Below are positions 8,991 to 15,584 of a DNA stretch of 15,584 nucleotides, one piece after another (within the stretch, counting starts at the first letter, position 1; every line of letters starts with the position of its first letter). The stretch covers positions 49,431-65,014 of the forward strand of contig NWUY0300000849.1 in assembly GCA_004151065.3 (NCBI GenBank), read 5' to 3'. A program made the translations under genes and the position numbers. The notes beneath the pieces are model-generated. The model ran no database searches. It was not told the DNA's origin and was given only the letters and a program-made list of their open reading frames with translations. The stretch is from Larix sibirica. Its lineage: Eukaryota > Streptophyta > Pinopsida > Pinales > Pinaceae.

Positions 8991-9688
8991 GGTTTCATAT
9001 CTCTCACAGTATGATCAAACATAAAGTCATGCTCCTACACTAATCCCTTTATTTGGTGTCCTTCACCCAACTATCAAATTTTTATTTCTTCTCTGGGAAT
9101 GAGCAAGAAGAGGTAGCATTGTGGGATGATGTAAAACTCAGGTCATGAAATTACATGATGGAAGAACATTGTCATTCTCCTTTTAGCTAGATTAATCTAC
9201 ATGAAATACACTCAATTAAATTCCTCTAATCCATAGTATGAATAAGGATATTGTGGGAATTCACATAGGTATACATGAATTTTAGCTATTGATAGATTAT
9301 GGGTCCCTTTTTTGTCATATTTTCTTATTGGAGGATGCTACGAAATCCTCCAAGACTTTTTATAGATCACACCTTTACCTCCTTCTCAACAATTATTGGA
9401 AGAACAAATTAGGAACCCAATCTAATTGGGTTTTCCTATGTTCACGATGATCATACATGTATTATGTTAGCATATAAGATAAATTTAGTAATCTAATATA
9501 TATACTAAATAAAATAGGATGATAGCTAAATAAATTCACTCATTTTCACATTGAATAAAAGAGAATGATCACTAAATAATGTGAAAATTTATTAAAGATC
9601 GTGTGTTTTTTGTTTTAGAAAGGATATAAATAATAAATAGATTTTAGTATTTCAAGGTTTACAAAAAATTCATTGAAATCTTGATGTA
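8991..9688. other. AT-rich stretch, no gene seen
   Basis: Only short frames without motifs. A small inverted repeat is present: ATTTTCACATT at 9542-9552 and its exact complement at 9578-9588, with a 25-nt loop. Several TAAATA-type runs surround it. No element could be assigned. Confidence 0.5.
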
Positions 9689-9722
9689 ATGTGTGTGTGT
9701 GTGTGTGTGTGCGCGCGCGCGC
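9689..9722. repeat. (GT)10(GC)6 alternating purine-pyrimidine tract
   Basis: Thirty-four bases alternate strictly purine-pyrimidine: AT, ten GT units, then six GC units. The GC part is striking in such an AT-rich and CpG-poor region. Long GT/GC alternation is the classic sequence type able to adopt Z-DNA under supercoiling. A minus-strand open frame across it (RARAHTHTHTH) is only translated microsatellite. Confidence 0.9.
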
Positions 9723-9793
9723 CCACATGTATTAAAATAAGTGGAGAGTGAAAACAACATTGTAAAAAAGCATGCACATAACAAAGAATGATC

Positions 9794-10100
9794 AAATATT
9801 GCCTGGAAACCCTTAAATGTGAAAACCAACTTCCAAAATATATATGTATTATGCTTGATTAATGTTGTCAATATCAATGACTTGGGGGTCTTTACAATGA
9901 AGACAATAAGCAACTTAAATAGGTTTCCTTCACATGAATACCATGGGATAAAGACATATTCCAACTTAAACCACCTATAGTAAAACCACCCTTTGCTCAA
10001 GTCAATATTAACTTAGCTATCTTCCCTTTAAACTTGACTTGGGATTAAAAACATATATGTCACTCTAAGTTTATTTGGGATTATTACAATATCCCTCTTA
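9794..10100 (-). mobile_element. Possible second LTR fragment related to the LTR at 10499-10826
   Basis: On the minus strand, TTGGTTTTCACATTTAAGGG then TTTCCAGGCAATATTTG (from about 9829 to 9794) resembles the LTR segment TTGGTTTTCCCAATTAAGGG then TTTCCAAGGTAAATATTTG (10624-10588). Upstream on that strand, CCTATTTAAGTTGCTTATTG (near 9930) has the look of an LTR promoter/leader region. No clear TG/CA ends were found, so the limits are approximate. The similarity could also be between two unrelated elements sharing an LTR core. Confidence 0.35.
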
Positions 10101-10483
10101 ATTCTATCACTTGAAGTCTATTCCTAACCTTGCATAGATGATTCCTTCAATCAAGGTCTTGACATGTGCTTTTTTTAGGTCATTCCACCCATCCTCCTAG
10201 TGTTTCCACCAATGCTTGCTTCAACGAATAGAATCATATTATCACTATGTGGGAACTTATCTAGAAAATATTTTGTTATTTTTAGCTTGTAGGATGGAAC
10301 CAACAATAACAACAACTGAAAAGTTGATGCTTCTTTCATCCACCATTTAGGGCTATCAAAAAACCTAAATCATGATTTTCATGGACTTTACACTGCATCA
10401 AATTTTAACATTAAGAATTCCAATCCCTCTCCCCATCACTCTCATTCTTACACCACTCTCATGAGAGGGTCTTAGTCTACCTA
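10101..10483. other. Stretch after the primer binding site, no coding signal
   Basis: If the LTR at 10499-10826 belongs to a minus-strand element, this is where its leader and gag would begin. I read no gag, zinc-knuckle or protease motif here; stops occur in all frames at short intervals. It may be a non-autonomous or decayed interior. Confidence 0.4.
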
Positions 10484-10496
10484 GGATTTAATACCA
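10484..10496 (-). promoter_or_regulatory. Primer binding site, tRNA-iMet type
   Basis: The minus strand reads TGGTATTAAATCC. The plant retrotransposon PBS complementary to initiator tRNA-Met is TGGTATCAGAGC. The first six bases match exactly and 9 of 12 match overall. It lies two bases after the CA that ends the LTR, which is the expected spacing for an LTR retrotransposon. Confidence 0.6.
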
Positions 10497-10498
10497 GA

Positions 10499-10826
10499 TG
10501 AAAAGTCTAATAACCTATTCAATAAATAAAATTATAATAAAATATTAAAACATAAACAAAAAATGGCACATGTACACAATATATACAAATATTTACCTTG
10601 GAAACCCTTAATTGGGAAAACCAATAAAATTAGAGCCACACCTCTCTCCTCATTGTATTAAGAAAACCAGTTTACAACATAAAATATAGGAATCCCACTC
10701 TTGAACTCCCACTTGGGGAGATATATTCTCCCAAACCCCCCAGTTGAGGTTTCAAGCCTTGGCCCTCTAGAAACATGTCAAGGTGAATAGTCTATAGTAC
10801 ATACAAAGAATACAATGCATCCAACA
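10499..10826 (-). mobile_element. LTR of a copia-like retrotransposon (328 bp)
   Basis: On the minus strand the sequence starts TGTTGGATGC (10826) and ends GACTTTTCA (10499), giving the TG...CA ends of LTRs. The start is preceded by AAGTGAGAGAT and the end is followed by a tRNA-iMet-like primer site. A TATATTTTA motif (about 10690-10682) is a possible U3 promoter. The TGTTGG start after a GTGGGAGAT-like purine tract is characteristic of plant Ty1/copia elements, which is my basis for the class. Flanking 5-mers (CCAGA, ATCTC) do not match, so this does not look like a simple solo LTR. No integrase or RT was identified nearby, so family assignment rests on the LTR signals alone. Confidence 0.6.
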
Positions 10827-10840
10827 ATCTCTCACTTGTT
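10827..10840 (-). promoter_or_regulatory. Polypurine tract-like site before the LTR
   Basis: The minus strand reads AACAAGTGAGAGAT directly before TGTTGG. Plant copia elements typically have AGTGGGAGAT in this position, used to prime plus-strand DNA synthesis. One G-to-A difference is present. Confidence 0.55.
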
Positions 10841-10890
10841 CAATAGTTTAAACAAATGGAAATTTGTGACAACCAAGTCCAAAAACATAA

Positions 10891-10908
10891 GTACCAAAAT
10901 TTTGGTAC
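10891..10908. repeat. 18-bp perfect palindrome GTACCAAAATTTTGGTAC
   Basis: The sequence equals its reverse complement and sits about 50 bases upstream, on the minus strand, of the putative polypurine tract. No function can be assigned from sequence. Confidence 0.8.
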
Positions 10909-12430
10909 CAAATCCTTGGAATTTTCCTCATTTCATAATGTAATATACACAATCTAAATGTCAAAGATATTAACTACAATTCCCAAACAAGAATTTAAAT
11001 TTTGAAAACTAGATGCAATTTCTAGCTTTGGAGGCTAAAAATTGCTTGTTTCCAACTCTTCCCAAATGGCATCAAACCCCAACAATTTTATGATATGATG
11101 TGGGAGATTGGTCCTATTACAGTCCTACTAACATGATTGAACTTCAAATAGGATTCTGGAATAGCAATTGACAGGTAGAAGCTTGTAACAATGAACTATG
11201 AGGAATTGTCTTTTAACACTCGAAAACAACTAAATTAGTTGACTTCGCAAACACTACTAGAACTTCTCGAATTTGGAAAAATAAGTTCATATGGACACAT
11301 GAAGACTCTAAATAACTTAATAACCACACATATCATACATTAACTCAGGGATTTACTTCGATAGTTTGCACTTTTCAGAGTACATCACACTTGGGAAAAC
11401 CATTTGGGCAAACCAAATGACCAGAGGAAATTTACCTAGGAATTATGTGGAAAATATTCCACCTCTGGTGCAATACTGGAAGTAGCTAGAATATAATGAT
11501 CCAAGCCTACTATGGAAGACACTAGGTTCAATATTGGGGAGTTAGATTGCAAAATTTGGAGGTGAGGAACAATTTCGGTTCACATGGGCAAGAAATGATC
11601 AATTTCCAAAGGATTCCAAGCGACACCAAAGGCTCACTATTTTCCAATATGGTGCTTGGGATGGGTTCACTTACATTTAATTTAGCTACAAAAACCTTCA
11701 TGTCAATATTTGGTAGCATATAAAACAAGTTATTTCATCCAATCTTAAAAATAGTCAATTTTGTGAATGATTTGATCATATGTGAACATAAACACATAAA
11801 AATGGAATAGATTGAATGGGAATGGCACACTTTGATATTTTTTCTATATAAATTACATCTGATACATTAATATGGCTGCATTTTCAGCAGCAACATCAAG
11901 AAGAAGCTAAAAATGAGGAGTTTAGTAAGTGCATGAAGAGAGATAGGAAGATTGTCTTCAATACAATGTATTTCCCTACATGTTTCTTGACTCTCCTGGA
12001 AATAATCCAGCTTCAGAACTGCAATTCGATCTTTGAGGAGTTTCTATGACCTAATTTAGAATTATAATGGTATAAGGGATTCTTTGGAATGACCACCCTT
12101 TCATGCAAGTGCGCCACCTTTAACATTACCCCCACACACTGGAAACTAGTAACTAGGAATTCACCAAACTGGAAGCTACGACATTCATCAACTCCAAACT
12201 CCAAACCACACCACTATGATGCATAAAATATGAAATCCTATTCTACTATTGCAACGAATCTCCATGAGATGGATATGATGTCCAACTCATGAATCATCAG
12301 TTGGAATGACTTCACAATCTCCCAACTAGGTTACTGGTTGCAAGGGGCACATCACCCAAGCAAGCAAGGGGAACTGATCCAGGAGGATCATCTCATATTA
12401 TATCTAAGTTAAAGTATTCAAAATGTAAAA
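10909..12430. other. Putative retroelement flank or interior, no recognisable gene
   Basis: On the minus strand this would be the 3' interior of the copia-like element. I looked for the copia RNase H/RT end motifs and did not find them. Minus-strand frames at 11528-11728 (66 codons) and 12013-12204 (63 codons) show no domain. A plus-strand stretch near 12330-12410 (QLGYWLQGAHHPSKQGELIQ) reads protein-like but is too short to assign. Confidence 0.45.
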
Positions 12431-12648
12431 TAAATCTTACAGGTATTAATATCTCGCCAAGAGCTTTCCGCTAACACTTGTTTCGCGCAAAAATACCTCC
12501 GGATGCAAACGTTGTGCATGTTTGAAGTTTCGACAGTTTTGGTCAATTTGGCAAAAAAGGGGCTATTTGGGTGAAAAATTCCTAATGTATTTTTTATTAA
12601 AAAATTGGGAGTCCATGGGATTTGACCCCAAAACCTCCCAAAAACCAC

Positions 12649-12655
12649 TATAAAA
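12649..12655 (+). promoter_or_regulatory. TATA-box-like TATAAAA
   Basis: TATAAAA lies in the locally CpG-rich segment, upstream of the tandem repeat and the poly(A)-ended sequence on the same strand. No other promoter element or transcript start can be seen, and such a motif is common by chance in AT-rich DNA. Confidence 0.2.
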
Positions 12656-12734
12656 CCAAATCTTGGGCATAATTTTCGAGGAGGAGAAACCACAGTTTTA
12701 GCATAGAACCCAAGGCAATTTTGCACAGTGTTGG

Positions 12735-13015
12735 CATGCATCTTGAGGTGGTTTTTTTCATGCTTCCAAAGGTGGTTTACACAGTTATTCAGGTGGTATT
12801 GACATGCTTCCAGAGGTGGTTTTCTGCACAGTATTGGCATTCTTCCCGAGGCAGTTTCTACACATTATTGGCATGCTTCCTGATTCGGTTTTCTACTTCA
12901 TTCCCGAGGTACGTACAACCATTAATGGGCATGGATCCCAAGGTGGAATTCATACTGTTTTGTCTTTTATGCAGACAAAGTTTCTCGATTTTCATGCCAG
13001 AGGAAGCCTTAGGAA
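12735..13015. repeat. Degenerate ~35-bp minisatellite (about 8 units)
   Basis: The unit has the form CATGCTTCC(A/C)GAGGTGGTTTTCTGCACAGTATTGG. Unit starts are at about 12735, 12759, 12803, 12838, 12872, 12899, 12930 and 12993. Spacing is 24-44 bases with one double-length gap, so units have gained and lost pieces. The best-preserved neighbours are those at 12803, 12838 and 12872. Overlapping open frames on both strands, including a 140-codon minus frame ending at 12418, arise from this repeat and show no domain. Confidence 0.75.
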
Positions 13016-13282
13016 ATCATAGTCGATTTTATACTCATTTTTCTCTATTTTTCAAGAGGATCGTAGTGGTGGTGTCTGTTTTTGCTGATAACTGACCGAA
13101 AAAAAGAAGTGTTTCCAGAACTCTCATTTTTTAAGCTTTGAATACTAAATAAGATCAACCTTCTCATTGGAAGTAGCCCGGAGACGTAGCGCAAGGAGGG
13201 TGAACTCCGTTATCAGTTCTTGTCTNAATTCTTCCGCAGTCTTCCTCTCATCACTAATTATAAAACTGTGGGGTAAAGATGA

Positions 13283-13453
13283 ACAACTAGACAAATAGGA
13301 CTGTTTGCCTCGATTTCTTTCAACCATGTGTACCAAGAACTGAATGAAGAAGCAGATGTGCTATCAAAGAGAACGTTGCTTCTTGTCCCAGGTACGTTGG
13401 TGGAGGAGATGCAAAGGATCCGACCCTCTTCTTTACAGTCTCAAGCGCCATAA
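13283..13453 (+). pseudogene. RNase H-like C-terminal fragment of a retroelement
   Basis: The open stretch after TGA (13280-13282) reads QIGLFASISFNHVYQELNEE, then ADVLSKRTLLLVPGTLVEEM, ending at TAA 13451-13453. The pattern HVYxExNxxADxLSK matches the end of the RNase H (RVT_3) domain of plant LINEs and related reverse-transcriptase proteins, where the AD dipeptide includes the last catalytic Asp. Only this tail is intact. Upstream codons in the same frame contain stops and an unresolved base (13226), so the earlier catalytic residues are not readable. An overlapping frame, 13344-13565 (73 codons, ending VKMAVNVISVLE), is longer but has no recognised domain. It cannot be ruled out as the true coding frame of a different gene. 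Confidence 0.5.
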
Positions 13454-13744
13454 GGACATATGCGATTCAGAGGCTGAATATTATGTAGATGAAAACATGG
13501 TTGTTGAATATGATAGGGCCGTTTGGGTCAAAATGGCGGTTAATGTTATATCAGTTTTGGAATGAAAAATGTCTTTTTGATGTGTGCAAAACACTTTTCA
13601 TATATAAATTTCAGGATCTTGTATGAGATCTAAAAGACAATGCTGAATTGTAATGTGAGCTCTCAGAGCAGTGATGTAAGTCCTTTTTGGACAGTGTATG
13701 TTATTTTCTATGAATAAAAGATTTTTTTCTTCGGAAAAAAAAAA
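13454..13744 (+). other. 3' untranslated region with polyadenylation signal and A10 tail
   Basis: AATAAA at 13713-13718 is followed 16 bases later by TTCGG and a run of ten A (13735-13744). A poly(A) tract encoded in genomic DNA at normal distance from AATAAA is the signature of retroposition, whether LINE 3' end or processed pseudogene. A live host gene would not normally encode the tail. Confidence 0.55.
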
Positions 13745-14450
13745 TATTTTAAGAAAAAAATATTATTATAATAATGTACATCTATTGAAGTTTAAGGTAA
13801 GCATAATTGTTTTATGAAATTGTGTTAAGAGTAGTAAAGCTTTAATATTGTTTATTTTTTAAACTGAAAATGACTTTTAATTAATTATTATTCATTTAAG
13901 ATCACTACATTAAATTGTTTTTTTGTATGGAGATGCTCTATGTATATTAAAAAAATGATTTGCATAGCCAAGGCTAAACTCTTCTGGGCTTGTTATTTAT
14001 TACTAATGATATTATTCACCTTCCAAGTGATCATATTGGCGATTTTTGCATAATTTTATTACTAGCTTATGTGATAAACATATTATAAGATGTGCACTAG
14101 TTTATTTTGTGAAGGAATTGGTTTTTTTAATCTAGATTTACTTTAGTTGGAGGCCTTACTTTCTAATTCTTTGTAATTCGGATATGGTTATCTTCGACTA
14201 AGAGTCATTTATGGGTTAAATAATTCTGAAATAAGTCTTATCACCTTATAATCAATGTTTTGAAGTGATATGACATAATCTGGTTTAACATGAACTTTTC
14301 CATCCAAGTTTAGTTAGGCCATAGGGCCATACTAAGAAATTAATAAATATTGTTTTCATAGAAAATATGAAAACGGGCTTGTTATTTTTTCTTTAATTTA
14401 TGGAAGATTACCCATCCATGTTTAAAAGATTCTATGCTATTTTTTATTTT
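13745..14450. other. Very AT-rich stretch, no gene seen
   Basis: No frame of note, no LTR ends and no recognised motif. Several A and T runs follow the poly(A) tract. Confidence 0.55.
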
Positions 14451-14492
14451 ATTTTAATAAATTAGTGAGACATTTTAATAAATTAGTGAGCA
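14451..14492. repeat. 21-bp tandem duplication
   Basis: ATTTTAATAAATTAGTGAG is repeated exactly at 14451-14469 and 14472-14490, period 21, two units. This is a recent slippage or filler-type duplication. Confidence 0.9.
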
Positions 14493-14561
14493 AGATGTAG
14501 AGGTTTCAACATCACGTACTCAACCTCTGATCCCCTATTTGATAGTGTGTCACAAATGGAA

Positions 14562-14701
14562 CTTTTGTGTTCTTGTATTTTATCCAGGTCACAACTAGGA
14601 TGGATATGTTTACATAGGTTAGGTTTACTATCTTTTGTGTTTTTGTAGTTTATCCAGGTCACAACTAGGATGGATAGGTCTACATAGGTTAGGTTTATTA
14701 A
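14562..14701. repeat. 70-bp tandem duplication
   Basis: Two units, 14562-14631 and 14632-14701, differ at about six positions. Both contain TATCCAGGTCACAACTAGGA and ACATAGGTTAGGTTTA. The low divergence suggests a duplication younger than the surrounding decayed elements. Confidence 0.9.
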
Positions 14702-15556
14702 ATAGATTATTGTGGTGATTTCACTTAATGGTTCAACTCATGATTTGATTCATTGATTGGTCAATACAAGTTTACAAAGTGTATTTTTTAAGAATTTTTT
14801 TAATTTTTTTAAAATTTAGAGTACTTTTACTTAAAAAACACTACAACATTTATAATAGAGTTTGTCACCACCTCAAGCATTCAATATACCCATGTGCAAA
14901 TGTATTCTCAACTATAATGTCATGATGGTTCATGGATTGGCTTATGCATGTTACACAATTTTTTTCTAACTCTAGTTTCTTTGACGTTTAAAAATATAAT
15001 GTCATTGTAATATATTATGTGGATTTTTTTAACTTAGTCATGTTCTAATAGATTTTTGATAATTTAATGATTTTATATCTAATTTGTCTTAAAATATACA
15101 TTATTACATAATAATGTAGGGGAAGAGAAACATATCACTTTGTTTGAAAAGGCTATCCACATTGCCAATTTTGAGGTTGTGACTAAGGATCCAAAAGTAG
15201 TTTAGCACAATAACCCAATTGGAGAGGCCTCTTTGTTGTGTCAAGTGTGTCATTGATTGCTTCAATAAGTAAGAAAATAATTAAGAATGTAGAGGGTTCA
15301 TCGGTTCACCAATTGATACAACAATAAGATTGTATTAGTGTGAAGTACTAGGTATATATACAAGTACATATGTTAATAAATTGATCAACAAATTTACAAA
15401 GCATTTAATTTTCAAAATAGTGCCTAAATACCATATTTTTCATATTTATGCACATTTGGAATTTGGTAGCCAGTGCTAGTGGCTTGTTAATCCATTTCTT
15501 GATTTTAACTACAACCTTCCATAGGTCCTTAGGGGAGATGCCAAAGGCAAAACAAA
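14702..15556. other. AT-rich stretch leading to the terminal LTR start
   Basis: If the last bases are a plus-strand 3' LTR, this would be the 3' interior of a Ty3/gypsy-type element. I found no integrase or chromodomain motif. A purine-rich AGGGGAGATG lies at about 15531-15540. Confidence 0.4.
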
Positions 15557-15584
15557 TGTAATACCCCCATTTTGACCCTTGGAA
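15557..15584 (+). mobile_element. Start of a Ty3/gypsy-type LTR, cut by window edge
   Basis: TGTAATACCCCCATTTTGAC begins at 15557. Plant Ty3/gypsy LTRs commonly begin TGTAACACCCC or TGTAATACCCC. It is preceded within 30 bases by the purine-rich AGGGGAGATGCCAAAGGC, a plausible polypurine tract. Only 28 bases are visible, so the rest of the LTR and its partner cannot be examined. Confidence 0.45.

Larger units (their letters stand above)
12440..13744 (+). mobile_element. CpG-rich retroposed segment ending in poly(A)
   Basis: CpG is far denser here than in the rest of the window; for example seven CpGs occur in about 86 bases near 12450-12535 and five in about 63 near 13179-13241. It ends with AATAAA and an A10 tract. 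Inside are a TATA-like box, a degenerate tandem repeat and an RNase H-like C-terminal peptide. I infer one comparatively young insertion, either a LINE or another retroposed transcript, or two adjacent ones. The left boundary is uncertain: it could be near 12440 by composition, or near 13136 if the weak match TTTTTTAAG (13127-13135) / TATTTTAAG (13745-13753) is a target-site duplication. Confidence 0.4.

Noticed and set aside
9659-10000. 113-codon minus-strand open frame
   Set aside because: Its C-terminal part (RARAHTHTHTH) is translated GT/GC microsatellite and the rest overlaps an LTR-like fragment; no domain.
12418-12840. 140-codon minus-strand open frame, the longest in the window
   Set aside because: It runs through the degenerate minisatellite and LTR-like leader sequence, shows no domain, and the poly(A) end and RNase H-like peptide lie on the opposite strand.
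12721-13095. 124-codon plus-strand open frame
   Set aside because: Generated by the tandem repeat units; no conserved residues or domain.
13391-13438. Intron between CAG|GTACGT and TTTACAG|TC
   Set aside because: The splice-like signals are good, but 48 nt is below normal plant intron size and removal breaks the RNase H-like frame.
1-15584. CRISPR array, defence island or other prokaryotic system
   Set aside because: No regularly spaced identical repeats, no operon-like genes, and all identifiable proteins are plant retroelement remnants.

Overview
The window looks like intergenic DNA from a large plant nuclear genome, most probably a gymnosperm (conifer-type). It is AT-rich and mostly CpG-poor. 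It has no bacterial gene organisation, no long intact reading frame and no host gene I can defend. It is filled with degraded retroelements, microsatellites and small tandem duplications. The gymnosperm guess is a family-level impression: the LINE gag-like domain (phrases such as IWVYLYSIPYEYW and IGNTLGSYIK) reads like DUF4283/zinc-knuckle LINE proteins I associate with conifers. Two unresolved bases (6265, 13226) suggest a draft assembly.

Layout. Positions 1-1057 hold nothing I recognise. At 1058-1640 and 2322-2900 there are two diverged direct copies of a ~580 bp sequence. Each ends in a short gag-like coiled-coil peptide and carries the same internal stop codon. At 3183-3470 there is a tRNA-derived SINE-like element whose first 34 nt also occur inverted just upstream, giving a near-perfect hairpin. 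Positions 3500-6160 are featureless AT-rich DNA. A compound microsatellite (6170-6235) is followed by the best-preserved element in the window. This is a minus-strand L1-type LINE (about 6440-8990) with a DUF4283-like domain, a decayed zinc knuckle and an AP-endonuclease-like domain. Its reverse transcriptase and 3' end are missing.

A (GT)10(GC)6 tract lies at 9689-9722. A minus-strand LTR follows at 10499-10826. It has TGTTGG/TTTTCA ends, a purine tract before it and a tRNA-iMet-like primer binding site after it; a related LTR fragment lies near 9794. Positions 12440-13744 are unusually CpG-rich for this window. They contain a degenerate ~35-bp tandem repeat, an RNase H-like C-terminal peptide (HVYQELNEEADVLSK), an AATAAA signal and an A10 tract, consistent with the 3' end of a retroposed transcript or LINE. 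Exact 21-bp and 70-bp tandem duplications follow (14451-14700). The last 28 bases look like the start of a Ty3/gypsy-type LTR (TGTAATACCCCC) that runs off the edge.

None of the pieces appears able to act together as a working system. The interest is structural: the LINE's in-frame stop/restart junction between its two ORFs, the foldback SINE head, an LTR with internal-type signals on both sides, and a CpG-retaining insertion.
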